Origin: Planctomycetaceae bacterium
GTDB taxonomy: Bacteria; Planctomycetota; Planctomycetia; Planctomycetales; Planctomycetaceae
NCBI GenBank assembly: GCA_027080405.1
Contig: JALWSL010000761.1
Location: 1 to 10,759, forward strand
Direction: 5' to 3'
Length of the DNA stretch: 10,759 nt
In this document: positions 1 to 7,039 of the stretch, piece by piece
Layout: each line of letters begins with the position of its first letter
Position numbering within the stretch: position 1 is the first letter of the stretch
Position numbers and translations under genes: made by a program
Notes under the pieces: model-generated
Seen by the model: only the letters and a program-made list of their open reading frames with translations
The model's database searches: none
Told to the model about the DNA's origin: nothing

Positions 1-926
1 AAATTGAGGTTCTCCTTGGCGAAGTAATAAATTTCGCCGTCCCGTTTGGTTCTGATTTTGACATAATCCAAATCGGGATTGATCGCTGCGGCGACGTTAC
101 TGGTGAGTGTCCAGGGCGTTGTTGTCCAGACGAGAAGGTTTTCGTTCTCACGATCCACGAGCGGAAACTTCACGAACAACGAGCGATGCACGGCGAGTTT
201 TCGGCCATCTGCGATTTCCATCTGTGAATAAGCCGAACCGCCCCGCCCGGACCAGGGCATGACATCGTGACCGCGATAGATTTTTTTGCGATCCATACAC
301 TTTTTCAGAAACGTCCAGATCGTTTCGTTGTTTTCTGTCGCGAAAGTAAAATAACTGCCGCCCCAATCGGGATTGCCGAGTTTGGCAACAATTTGATGCG
401 CGAGACCGCAAATTTTTTCTCCGCGCGCATTCACATACTCAACCTGTTCAGAATCACCAACGTGTTCTGCCAGTTTGAGCAGTTCTTCGGGATCGTCCCA
501 TTCCATCCAATAACCAAGGCGAATCGACTGCTCGGTTTGGCGGGCCGCGAATTTGAGAACGCGCTGTTTGCACGCATTCACAAATTTATCGACACCATGT
601 TCTGCAATCGCTTTTTTCGAACCGAGCCCCATCTCCTTCTCGACTTCGACTTCGACCCACAAGCCCTGGCAATCGAAGCCGTTCTGGTAGCGTAGTTCGT
701 GCCCGGTCATTGCGAAGAAACGCTGGAAGGCATCTTTGTATGTTCGCCCCCATGCATGATGCACGCCCATCGGGTTGTTCGCGGTAATCGGCCCATCCAG
801 AAAAGACCATTTTGGTTTGCCCGCGTTTTTATCGCGCAACTTTTTGAAAATCTGCGATTTTTTCCAAAAAGAAAGGACAGCGTGTTCACCGGAAATAAAT
901 TGAGAATCAGAAACTTTTTGAAACAT
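1..926 (-). CDS. ileS: Isoleucyl-tRNA synthetase, N-terminal part (cut by window edge)
   Basis: Charges tRNA-Ile with isoleucine in the cytoplasm (class I aminoacyl-tRNA synthetase). The frame is open from ATG at 926 to the left edge, giving 308 codons of a protein normally near 1,000 aa. Seen: the [13 protein letters not shown] stretch (residues 40-52) leading to a HIGH-type motif written HHAWG (56-60), then [10 protein letters not shown], the [16 protein letters not shown] block (82-97), and [12 protein letters not shown] (266-277), which opens the CP1 editing domain. Where many IleRS carry a Cys-containing knuckle, this one reads [15 protein letters not shown] without Cys. The ATG at 926 gives the N-terminus [10 protein letters not shown], which fits the family. 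An in-frame ATG at 959 lies behind a weak AGGGA and would add 11 residues. It lies downstream of scpB on the same strand, across a 220-bp gap holding a possible terminator, so it may have its own promoter. Confidence 0.95.
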   Translation of the reverse strand, partial: MFQKVSDSQFISGEHAVLSFWKKSQIFKKLRDKNAGKPKWSFLDGPITANNPMGVHHAWGRTYKDAFQRFFAMTGHELRYQNGFDCQGLWVEVEVEKEMGLGSKKAIAEHGVDKFVNACKQRVLKFAARQTEQSIRLGYWMEWDDPEELLKLAEHVGDSEQVEYVNARGEKICGLAHQIVAKLGNPDWGGSYFTFATENNETIWTFLKKCMDRKKIYRGHDVMPWSGRGGSAYSQMEIADGRKLAVHRSLFVKFPLVDRENENLLVWTTTPWTLTSNVAAAINPDLDYVKIRTKRDGEIYYFAKENLN

Positions 927-1005
927 ATTCAGCTTTACTAATAGGTAATGGGACTGCATTTGATCCCTGCACAGTAATCCAGAAATTTCTCCACAAGGGA
1001 AACGT

Positions 1006-1038
1006 AAAAAGTTGAGCCTGAAAATGGAAGCGAGGCTC
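1006..1038 (-). terminator. Possible intrinsic terminator between scpB and ileS
   Basis: On the minus strand a perfect 6-bp inverted repeat, GAGCCT (1038-1033) and AGGCTC (1019-1014), encloses a 13-nt loop. Three bases later comes a run of five T (1010-1006). The position, about 110 nt past the scpB stop and 80 nt before ileS, suits termination of scpB. The stem is short and the loop large, so activity would be modest. Confidence 0.35.
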
Positions 1039-1146
1039 GTGAAGAACTTTTGATCATGGTCTTCCTCGCCCAATTTATCGATGTTGAAGCGGTCCCACCT
1101 GGCCCGTGCGGGTTTCATCATCGGTTAATTCGTTTGAACAGAGAAT

Positions 1147-1869
1147 TCACGCGGCTTCCGATTCAGCCTGTTTATCAGAGGCGGTTTCTTCGACGTTCTT
1201 CTTCTCCAGCATTTGCTCTCGAAGTTGCGAGTAATTGGGGAGCTGTTCGATGCGTCGGATACCGAGATATTGCAGGAAATATTTTGTTGTTTCATAAAGA
1301 TAGGGACGTCCAAGCGAGTCTTCTTCCCCGCCGATGCGGATAAGCTGGCGATCCATCAACTGTTTTATCACCTCCGAAGATTGGACGCCACGGATCGCTT
1401 CGATATCGGCTCGGGTGATTTTTTGACGGTAAGCGATAATTGTCAAGGTTTCCAAAGCCGGGGGGGAAAGCTTCAGTTCGATATTGCGGTGATGAATTTT
1501 ATCGAGCCATTGGGAATATTCAGGTCGCGTGAGCAACTGATAACCGTTGGCGATCTGTTCGACGCGGAACGGGCATTGTTCAGCGTCATACAACAAATTC
1601 AATTCGTCTATCAGTTCACGTGCCTGATCAGCGTCGATCAATTTGGCGGCATCAGCTATCTTCTTCGCTGAAAGAGGGGAATCTGCCACGAATAAAACGG
1701 CTTCCAGGCGGGCATGTTTCGGCGAGCGAACCGTGCCGTCTGTTGTTTTCTCATCAAAGGCGGGCCTGTTCCCGAACAGTAGCCAATGGTCAGATGCTGT
1801 TTTGAGGAAACGCTGAAAAGGGGCTCCACTGTCACCCCGACTGTTCCGGGTTGTTGAATAATTCCACAT
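1147..1869 (-). CDS. scpB: Segregation and condensation protein B
   Basis: Non-SMC subunit of the SMC-ScpA-ScpB condensin that compacts and segregates the bacterial chromosome; ScpB dimers bind ScpA through two winged-helix domains. The 240-aa product shows the first winged helix at about 52-115 ([15 protein letters not shown]) and the second at about 130-205, with the family signature [20 protein letters not shown] (146-165) and [18 protein letters not shown] (187-204). It has a roughly 50-residue N-terminal extension without recognisable domains and an acidic, probably disordered C-terminal tail (about 220-240). The ATG at 1869 has a GGGA element 7 nt upstream. No in-frame start nearer the domain is clearly better, but the extension may be partly over-called. 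scpA is not in this window, although the two genes are adjacent in many bacteria. Confidence 0.93.
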   Translation of the reverse strand: MWNYSTTRNSRGDSGAPFQRFLKTASDHWLLFGNRPAFDEKTTDGTVRSPKHARLEAVLFVADSPLSAKKIADAAKLIDADQARELIDELNLLYDAEQCPFRVEQIANGYQLLTRPEYSQWLDKIHHRNIELKLSPPALETLTIIAYRQKITRADIEAIRGVQSSEVIKQLMDRQLIRIGGEEDSLGRPYLYETTKYFLQYLGIRRIEQLPNYSQLREQMLEKKNVEETASDKQAESEAA

Positions 1870-1920
1870 GTAAATATCCCAATGACGGCCAATTCATTCT
1901 GACAGTCACATCAATTACAA

Positions 1921-1952
1921 TTACCCGGGCCCAAGCGTTTCAGTTACCCGGG
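1921..1952. repeat. Paired TTACCCGGG direct repeat
   Basis: TTACCCGGG occurs at 1921-1929 and 1944-1952, 23 bp apart start to start, in the 133-bp gap between the anchored unknown gene and scpB. The CCCGGG cores are self-complementary, so the two copies could also pair. Possible protein-binding site pair; function unknown. Confidence 0.4.
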
Positions 1953-2002
1953 AAATTGTCATTAACCGCATGGCTTAGCAGATTCTGCACAGAACAAAGT
2001 GC

Positions 2003-2524
2003 TCACCGATACCATTTTTTGATTTGCTGCAACGTGTCCTGCACAGCCTGCAACGGGGTCGTTGCTTCTGCCTCGAAACGGATGATCGTGGAAGATTCAT
2101 TTCCGTTGTCATTTCCATGTAAATAGCAGGCGAAATGAAACGAATTTTCTTCCAGCCCCGGCTGCAAACGGTAATCGTGAATGCCATATCGGGCCAGTTC
2201 CCCAATGGCCTGTTCCCAGGAAAGTCCACCGACAGGCTGTTCCCGATTCCGATAATCATTCGTGTTGCTTGAAACAGGAACGATGGTTGGTTGGGGAAGT
2301 GTCTCTGTTCCAGCAGTCGCCCCGGATTGATGATCGGAAAAAGCGGGAGCTGAATCCCAATTCTCGTTCGCCAACGGGTTTTCGCTGAGAAACCCGGTCT
2401 CCTCGTCCATCGTTGAAGCTAACGAACCGAACTGCGGAATTCCGAAGATCGCCATCAACGGAATAGCCGCCAAGGGCAAGACCATTACCGTCGTCATAAA
2501 AAAACCAGACAAACGTCCCTGCAT
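2003..2524 (-). CDS. Membrane-anchored protein of unknown function (173 aa)
   Basis: Not assigned to a named family. Residues 8-29 form one hydrophobic segment without a clear signal-peptidase site, so an N-terminal anchor is likely. Residues 30-98 are polar and low in complexity (linker). Residues 101-173 look like a small folded domain: LSWEQAIGELARYGIHDYRLQPG, then FHFACYLH, then IIRFEAEATTPLQAVQDTL, ending in QQIKKWYR. This W-x-x-A, F-x-C, RFEAEA, PLxAV, W order resembles small hypothetical proteins I associate with planctomycetes (recollection, not a search). The ATG is well supported: GGGGAG sits 6 nt upstream. A perfect 16-bp dyad lies 15 bp upstream of the start, so the gene may be controlled by a repressor. 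It reads in the same direction as scpB, 133 bp ahead of it. Confidence 0.75.
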   Translation of the reverse strand: MQGRLSGFFMTTVMVLPLAAIPLMAIFGIPQFGSLASTMDEETGFLSENPLANENWDSAPAFSDHQSGATAGTETLPQPTIVPVSSNTNDYRNREQPVGGLSWEQAIGELARYGIHDYRLQPGLEENSFHFACYLHGNDNGNESSTIIRFEAEATTPLQAVQDTLQQIKKWYR

Positions 2525-2538
2525 CCCTGCTCCCCTGA

Positions 2539-2554
2539 ATCTAATGAATTAGAT
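2539..2554. promoter_or_regulatory. Perfect 16-bp dyad, operator-like
   Basis: ATCTAATGAATTAGAT has two perfect 7-bp arms (ATCTAAT and ATTAGAT) around a GA centre. It lies 15 bp upstream of the ATG of the anchored 173-aa gene and 2-3 bp from its ribosome binding site. Symmetry and position suit a homodimeric DNA-binding regulator. As RNA it would make only a weak A/U-rich hairpin of 6 bp. Confidence 0.45.
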
Positions 2555-2569
2555 GGCTCCATCCCCAAT

Positions 2570-2779
2570 TCACTGCATTTCTAACGGTATTTCCAACGGC
2601 ACCAGTTCGCGAAATGCCCGCAAAATTTTGAAAAATACCTGTTCGATTACCGTTACCAGAATGAACCAGCCGTGCCAAGCATCTCCCCGGCACTCTCGTC
2701 CGCGGGATTCTACATCAAAACCATTATTCGAGACAACGGGAATAATCGAGCAGAAAGTGTCCAGACGTCCTCCATTCAC
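2570..2779 (-). CDS. Doubtful small ORF (69 aa) in the 343-bp gap
   Basis: The gap 2525-2867 between the small TPR gene and the anchored unknown gene holds one minus-strand frame that looks somewhat protein-like. It runs from a GTG at 2779, with no convincing ribosome binding site, to a stop at 2570. The last half is hydrophobic (GWFILVTVIEQVFFKILRAF) and could be one membrane helix. The frame is open further upstream to a stop near 2830, adding residues that read FLAHALPAVNGG. The lack of a good start and of any recognised domain makes this a weak call; it may be a decayed gene or chance. Nothing else is visible in the gap except the 16-bp dyad. Confidence 0.25.
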   Translation of the reverse strand: MNGGRLDTFCSIIPVVSNNGFDVESRGRECRGDAWHGWFILVTVIEQVFFKILRAFRELVPLEIPLEMQ

Positions 2780-2867
2780 CGCCGGAAGAGCATGTGCCAG
2801 GAAAGCAAGGACCGGGGAGAAATGGCCTTATGTTCACACTGCTGCCTGATACAAGGACATCAAAACT

Positions 2868-3215
2868 TCAATGGGAACCACAGCCGCCGCTACCGCAACC
2901 ACCGCCTTGTCCCATTGTATTGGAGCGTGCCAAGGCGTCCTCCGCGGCTTCAATCTGTCCGCATCGTTGGGCGATGACAGAAAGTTGGGCGTGTGAAAAG
3001 GGATCATTGGGCTCCAGTTCGACAACTTTCTTCGCGTGAGCCAATGCTTCTTCGTTATGTCCCAATTTTTGAAGATGCACGGCCAATGCAGTATGGGCAA
3101 GCACGAAGTTCTCATCTTCAGCCAGAACTTCCTTCAGCTTTGCGACGGCGGCCTCAAGGTTTCCTTCCTCTTTCAGTGCGGTTGCCTCGTCGTACATTGC
3201 GTTCAAATCGGCCAT
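2868..3215 (-). CDS. Small TPR protein with Cys/Gly-rich C-terminal tail
   Basis: A 115-aa soluble protein, presumably cytoplasmic, made of about three tetratricopeptide repeats (roughly 4-37, 38-71 and 72-105; for example EEGNLEAAVAKLKEVLAEDE and GHNEEALAHAKKVVELEPND). It ends in MGQGGGCGSGGCGSH (101-115). TPRs bind other proteins. The tail offers two Cys (107, 112), a terminal His (115) and an internal Cys84 that could bind a metal or make disulfides; that is inference. The ATG at 3215 was chosen over the longer frame reaching 3377 because AAAGG sits 7 nt before it and the protein-like repeats begin there. The extra 54 codons are compositionally poor. It is transcribed away from the glycosyltransferase gene. 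A tandem 10-bp repeat lies in its leader. Confidence 0.88.
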   Translation of the reverse strand: MADLNAMYDEATALKEEGNLEAAVAKLKEVLAEDENFVLAHTALAVHLQKLGHNEEALAHAKKVVELEPNDPFSHAQLSVIAQRCGQIEAAEDALARSNTMGQGGGCGSGGCGSH

Positions 3216-3248
3216 CTTGTTACCTTTCACGAATATCAAATTGATGTT

Positions 3249-3268
3249 GTTATTGGAAGTTATTGGAA
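3249..3268. repeat. Tandem 10-bp repeat in the leader of the TPR gene
   Basis: GTTATTGGAA occurs twice in direct tandem (3249-3258 and 3259-3268), starting 34 bp upstream of the TPR gene ATG in the 174-bp divergent region shared with the glycosyltransferase. The 10-bp period places both copies on the same helix face, as for paired regulator sites; chance duplication is equally possible. Confidence 0.5.
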
Positions 3269-3389
3269 CCTGTCTTCCCGAACTGGTTTCATCAACGGAA
3301 ATTGTAGTCAAGATAACTCTGGAAACCAACTCGCCCCGGAAACTTGTCCGGATTCCCAAATCACCTGATCTCCACATGATTCGCGTGTT

Positions 3390-5000
3390 ATGATCTCCAA
3401 AGACGAAAAGATATATCTGTTTATTATCCTGCTTTTGACAGTGTCGCTGCGTCTGTGGGGATATGGGCTTTCACGCGTGGAGCACTTTGATGAAGGGGTG
3501 TATGCCTCGAACATCTGGTTTAACGCGGAAGAGGGATATCGCTATCCTGATCGGTACCTGTATGCCCCGCCGTTGCTTCCAATGTTCATTGAATGGTCGC
3601 ACGTTATTCTGGGGCCGATCGCGTTGGCTCCGTTACTGCCGGGATTGCTTGCGGGAATCGTGACGGTTCCTCTGCTTTGGTGGTTTGGAAGACGAGTTTC
3701 CGGACCACTGGCAGGACTGTCGGCTGCAGCAGTTTTATCAACTAACGAAGCCCACATTCTATATTCCCGCACCGCATTGACCGAGCCGCTGCTCTGCTTC
3801 TGGATGCTGCTTTCCGTTTATTTGGCTCATGAATCGTTTTCACACTTTTTTCGGACTGAAAATTTCTCAAAACAGTCCTGCCTGTATTCTGTATTGGCCG
3901 GATTGGCCGCGGGGTTCGCCTGGCTGACAAAATACAACGGCTGGCTCGCGTTAGCCATTATCTTTTCCGCTTCTATCGCCTGGGGGCTATTCAGCAGGTT
4001 TTCATTTCGAAAATGGAGACTGCTGGTGATCCACTGTAGCATCGTTTTGGTGATGGCCCTGCTGCTCTGGCTGCCCTATCTTTCTTCTCTACAGAAATTC
4101 GGCGGTTACGCGAGTGTCGCAGGAAATCATCACAAGTATTTTGTCGGCCTGAGTGGTTGGTCAGACTCGCTGTTTTCACAAATAGCCAAACAGTTTCAAT
4201 TACTCGGTTTTACTACCTCTTGCGGAATTGGCATTGTCATTGTTTTGATCTGGCAAGGCGTTTTCAAAAATGGCTTGCCACAGGAAACGACGATTCAAAG
4301 CGAAAAAGTTTCTCCCGCGTTCCCGTTTCGTCTGTTCGGAAACATTCGGCCTGGTGGCTGGATGACAGCAAGCTGGCTGATCGGTTTGAGCGTTGCGATT
4401 CCCCTGTATTATCCCTACCCGCGGTTATGTGTTCCCTGGATGGTCGCTTTCTGCATGGCGTTTGGCCTGACAGCGGTGATCCTTCAGGATAAATTCCGCA
4501 ATAGGGACGAAATCAAAAATCCGATGCCGTTGACACTCACCATCGTTCTGTCAGTATCTTCCCTGATCGGCCCGGTCCTGGCGGCTCCCGCCTGGGAATC
4601 GCGTGAAGGATTGTTCCATATTGCAGGTCGATGCGTGAACGATGCTGGTGAAGTCGCTCTTTCCCGGGGGCATCAAAGCGGGGAAGTCGTTTTTTATGTC
4701 TATGGCGAGCCTGCGCTGTTTTACCATCTTTCCGCGGCCGATCGCCTGACAGGCCCGATTGGCCATCTCGATTTCGCCAAGCCAGGCGTTTCGCGAATGC
4801 CCTATCCTACTTTTCTGGTTATCGGGCCGCACGCGCTGAATTCCGAATTGTTCTGGCAACAATGGGAAGAAAATGGCGACTATTTCGAACTGGTCGCGGA
4901 ATACGAATACAATCCCAGCCTGCTGATCAGGCTCAACCAAAAAGAAGCCCGTTCAAATGGCAAAAAAAACTGGCGAGTAAAACTCTATCTGTTGAAGTGA
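3390..5000 (+). CDS. GT39/ArnT-like polyprenyl-phosphate glycosyltransferase (membrane)
   Basis: A 536-aa polytopic inner-membrane protein of the GT-C fold (PMT/ArnT/GT39 superfamily). These enzymes move a sugar from a lipid-phosphate donor to a lipid or protein on the periplasmic side. After the first helix (about 8-27), the first periplasmic loop holds the acidic pair D34-E35 in HFDEGVYASN, the usual catalytic or metal region. Family-like features follow: SRTALTEPLL (126-135, with R127 and E132), WLTKYNG (178-184, K181), and PLYYPYPRLCVPW (338-350). I count about ten hydrophobic segments, the last near 380-399. A soluble C-terminal domain of about 135 residues follows (EVVFYVYGEPALFYHLS). 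Donor and acceptor cannot be read from sequence. The ATG at 3390 puts the first helix at the expected place but lacks a good ribosome binding site. The BFD-type gene begins 18 bp downstream, probably co-transcribed. Confidence 0.88.
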   Translation: MISKDEKIYLFIILLLTVSLRLWGYGLSRVEHFDEGVYASNIWFNAEEGYRYPDRYLYAPPLLPMFIEWSHVILGPIALAPLLPGLLAGIVTVPLLWWFGRRVSGPLAGLSAAAVLSTNEAHILYSRTALTEPLLCFWMLLSVYLAHESFSHFFRTENFSKQSCLYSVLAGLAAGFAWLTKYNGWLALAIIFSASIAWGLFSRFSFRKWRLLVIHCSIVLVMALLLWLPYLSSLQKFGGYASVAGNHHKYFVGLSGWSDSLFSQIAKQFQLLGFTTSCGIGIVIVLIWQGVFKNGLPQETTIQSEKVSPAFPFRLFGNIRPGGWMTASWLIGLSVAIPLYYPYPRLCVPWMVAFCMAFGLTAVILQDKFRNRDEIKNPMPLTLTIVLSVSSLIGPVLAAPAWESREGLFHIAGRCVNDAGEVALSRGHQSGEVVFYVYGEPALFYHLSAADRLTGPIGHLDFAKPGVSRMPYPTFLVIGPHALNSELFWQQWEENGDYFELVAEYEYNPSLLIRLNQKEARSNGKKNWRVKLYLLK

Positions 5001-5018
5001 AGGCATTTCAAAAAAGTT

Positions 5019-5324
5019 ATGAAACCTGATGACAAGATCTGCTACTGCTTTCACGTAAAAAAACGGAAAGTTCTGAACTTTATCCGGTTACACCAACCGA
5101 AACGGGCCAGCCAACTCAGTGAATGCAACGGAGCGGGCACGGGGTGCGGGTGGTGCATCCCCTATCTGAAACGCCTGTTTGAACAGGCACAGGATTCGGG
5201 CGCGATTCGAGCGGAAGCGGAACCGACTCCCGAAGAGTACGCGAAACAGCGAGCGGCCTACATTCAATCAGGAAAAGGGAAACCACCTGCCGGAGCAGAA
5301 CCGCAGCCGAAAGACAAATCATAA
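5019..5324 (+). CDS. BFD-type [2Fe-2S]-binding protein
   Basis: A 101-aa protein with the BFD (bacterioferritin-associated ferredoxin-like) [2Fe-2S] pattern. C8-x-C10 near the start and C43-x-x-C46 in GTGCGWCIPYL have the family's CxC...CxxC layout and a 32-residue spacing (31 in E. coli Bfd). C36 is an extra cysteine. The first 50 residues are the domain. The rest (about 60-101) is charged and Pro-rich (PTPEEYAKQRAAYIQSGKGK), probably disordered. BFD domains carry electrons to bacterioferritin or sit within larger oxidoreductases. No bacterioferritin or oxidoreductase is visible here, so the partner is unknown. The start is the only sensible ATG, but its nearest AAGG lies 15 nt upstream. Same strand as the glycosyltransferase, 18 bp after it. 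Confidence 0.9.
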   Translation: MKPDDKICYCFHVKKRKVLNFIRLHQPKRASQLSECNGAGTGCGWCIPYLKRLFEQAQDSGAIRAEAEPTPEEYAKQRAAYIQSGKGKPPAGAEPQPKDKS

Positions 5325-5453
5325 TTTTTTCGCAGGCAGAGATTCGAAATGCGTATCATACACGGGGTAATCGGCAACAAAACCGACACCGAACCGTTGT
5401 GATTCATGGCTCACCCGCTTCTGTACGGACAACAGCACTACTTCAAAATCTCG

Positions 5454-6149
5454 TCAGTAGGGAATTTCAATCGCTTCACACAGAAATCTCATGTACGGTG
5501 TGGCCCGTTTGAAGCAGGTGATGATTTCCTGGACGAACGCAGGGGATTCGATTTGCCTGGGCTGCAAAGGGCAGATCGCGATAAAATCTTTCCGTTTTAT
5601 TTCCTCGATCATGGGATCATTTTTGTCAAACCCGGCAGGAGGACGAACCAGAGACTCTCCAGATAAATCGTAAAGCTCGCGGAACCGTTTTTGATGACAA
5701 ACCTTTTTCCACTGTTGGGGCTGCTGCGAAATACGTTCGCGGATCATCCGCAAAATCTCTTTTTCCGGCCGCCAAATGCCAACTCCTGCGAAGATATTTC
5801 CCGGTTCAATATGAAGATAGCAGCCTGGTGCGTGAACATTACATCCGGCCTCGTGACGAAACTGGATTCCGAGATTTGTTTTGTAGGGCGTTTTATCTTT
5901 GCTGAAGCGGGTATCCCGATAGATGCGCATCATCGACCCCCCTGTTTTTTGGGGGATCGCCTCAAGAAAGGGAGAAACTTTTTTCAATGGTCGACGCATC
6001 GCCTCGATAAATTCCAGAGCCGGTTCCAAAAAGGCGGTTTCATACCAATTCCTGTGCTCCTGGAACCATTCCCGCCTGTTGTTCTTTTTCAATTCGGAAA
6101 GAAATTTCAACGTTTGTTCGGGAAATCCTTCAAATGAAGTTGCAGACAT
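5454..6149 (-). CDS. DUF2461 (TIGR02453) family protein
   Basis: A 231-aa protein of the DUF2461 family, usual length about 220-235 aa. The family has no established function. Seen: [19 protein letters not shown] at the start, NNRREWF (23-29), the strongly conserved [18 protein letters not shown] block (75-92), and [18 protein letters not shown] (111-128). No signal peptide or membrane segment, so cytoplasmic. Three starts compete in frame: ATG 6149 (used here because the domain starts at once, as in homologues I recall), ATG 6164, and TTG 6215, which has the best ribosome binding site (GAGG, 7 nt upstream) and would add 22 residues. It is divergent from the LpoB-like gene and convergent with the BFD gene across a 129-bp gap in which I see no clear terminator. 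Confidence 0.92.
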   Translation of the reverse strand: MSATSFEGFPEQTLKFLSELKKNNRREWFQEHRNWYETAFLEPALEFIEAMRRPLKKVSPFLEAIPQKTGGSMMRIYRDTRFSKDKTPYKTNLGIQFRHEAGCNVHAPGCYLHIEPGNIFAGVGIWRPEKEILRMIRERISQQPQQWKKVCHQKRFRELYDLSGESLVRPPAGFDKNDPMIEEIKRKDFIAICPLQPRQIESPAFVQEIITCFKRATPYMRFLCEAIEIPY

Positions 6150-6227
6150 GCAGCCCCCGCTCATTGATGGCACTTCGGTTGGAAAATTGTAAATCTTATC
6201 ATCGATCTGGCTCAATGACTTCCCTCT

Positions 6228-6255
6228 TTGGGAAAAAACTCCGGTTCTCTATGAT
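6228..6255 (+). promoter_or_regulatory. Candidate promoter for the LpoB-like gene
   Basis: TTGGGA (6228-6233) and TATGAT (6250-6255), 16 bp apart, resemble sigma-70 -35 and -10 boxes with 4 of 6 and 5 of 6 consensus bases. It would leave a leader of about 100 nt before ATG 6359. Planctomycete promoter consensus is poorly known, so this is tentative. Confidence 0.3.
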
Positions 6256-6276
6256 ACCGATTCCCTATGATACCAG
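6245..6276. repeat. Imperfect 16-bp tandem repeat in the divergent region
   Basis: TTCTCTATGATACCGA (6245-6260) and TTCCCTATGATACCAG (6261-6276) match at 13 of 16 bases, sharing the core CTATGATACC. They lie between the DUF2461 and LpoB-like genes and overlap the candidate -10 box, so they could be regulator sites or a duplicated promoter element. Confidence 0.5.
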
Positions 6277-6358
6277 TGTTTTGATTGAACCGCGATGGTT
6301 CCTATCATCCAGCCACTTCATTTCACCTCTAATGATCCTGTTCAAATGGAGTTCCGTC

Positions 6359-7039
6359 ATGGATCGACGCACCTTTTTTCTATCCGGTCTGATTCCGGGG
6401 GGCCTGAGCCTGTTTTCCTTACTGCTGTCCGGTTGTAAGGGGAGACAGGTTGCCCATATTTTGAGTGACGATGACGGGGATATGGTGGGTAGTCATACCG
6501 CGGGAGCGGAAACATGGAAGCCACTGATCGAAGAATCGGTCGGCAAGTTGCTTGGACGCCAGATGCAGGTGATTCAACCGGTTTCGCATCAGGAAAATGT
6601 TGGCATGCCACCGCTACAGAAGCGGGTCTGCTTTCTCGGTGTGGAAAATAAAAGCATTGAGGAGATCGGTGATTTCAAGGAACAGATTTACGAGTTGATC
6701 GATTCGAAAGTCAACGATTCCGGCGTTTTCAACATGATCAGCAGACGCTTTGTTGAAGCCGGTCTGAGAGAAGCCCATCTTGCACCGGGTGATCTGTTCG
6801 TACCGGCCAATCAGCGCACCTTTGCAGCGATTATGGAACAGATGCAGCAACCGTTCGACTATCTTCTTTTCGCAAAAATCACATCAGGAACAACGACGAG
6901 CAACCAGAAAAATTATCAACGAGATTATCTGTTGACGCTGGAAATGGTCGATGTCAAAACGGGTGCGTTCGACAAGGAAACGGCGACGATCCGTAAAGGG
7001 TATCATAAAAGCCGTTTGGGAAAGCTGAAGCATTATTAG
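6359..7039 (+). CDS. LpoB-like (COG3417) lipoprotein with Tat-type signal
   Basis: A 226-aa predicted lipoprotein. The signal MDRRTFFLSG...LLLSGC carries a twin-arginine motif (RRTFF, residues 3-7) and a lipobox LLSGC with lipidated C26, suggesting Tat export followed by lipidation. The mature part after about residue 85 follows the LpoB pattern: RVCFLGVENKSIEEI (89-103), a helix IYELIDSKVNDSG, MISRRFVEAG, a QRTFAAIMEQ helix, DYLLFAKITSG (168-178), and the closing strand pair YLLTLEMVDVKTGAF...TIRKGYHK (190-216). In E. coli LpoB is an outer-membrane activator of PBP1B; whether this protein does that is inference. The ATG at 6359 has GGAG 7 nt upstream, so the 75 codons open upstream are not used. 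A COG3014-type lipoprotein gene follows on the same strand. Confidence 0.85.
   Translation: MDRRTFFLSGLIPGGLSLFSLLLSGCKGRQVAHILSDDDGDMVGSHTAGAETWKPLIEESVGKLLGRQMQVIQPVSHQENVGMPPLQKRVCFLGVENKSIEEIGDFKEQIYELIDSKVNDSGVFNMISRRFVEAGLREAHLAPGDLFVPANQRTFAAIMEQMQQPFDYLLFAKITSGTTTSNQKNYQRDYLLTLEMVDVKTGAFDKETATIRKGYHKSRLGKLKHY

Noticed and set aside
267..695. Plus-strand 142-aa ORF
   Set aside because: It is antisense to ileS, whose minus-strand frame carries clear synthetase motifs; this is a shadow.
1088..1113. GC-rich CCCG/CGGG inverted repeat upstream of ileS
   Set aside because: The 2-nt loop is too tight for a hairpin, and the alternative pairing is weak.
3216..3377. N-terminal extension of the small TPR protein from the longer frame
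   Set aside because: The added residues are not TPR-like, and a good ribosome site fits ATG 3215.
3366..3399. TGATCTCCA repeated 25 bp apart around the glycosyltransferase start
   Set aside because: Only 9 bp, and one copy is inside the coding sequence; probably chance.
4551..4940. Minus-strand 129-aa ORF
   Set aside because: Shadow of the C-terminal domain of the glycosyltransferase.
5325..5453. Possible terminator (TCGG...CCGA) or 17-codon ORF at 5349 in the convergent gap
   Set aside because: The stem is only 4 bp with no T-run after it, and the ORF lacks a ribosome site.
6134..6358. 75-codon upstream extension of the LpoB-like frame
   Set aside because: The lipoprotein signal begins at ATG 6359 with a well-spaced GGAG; the extension would bury it.
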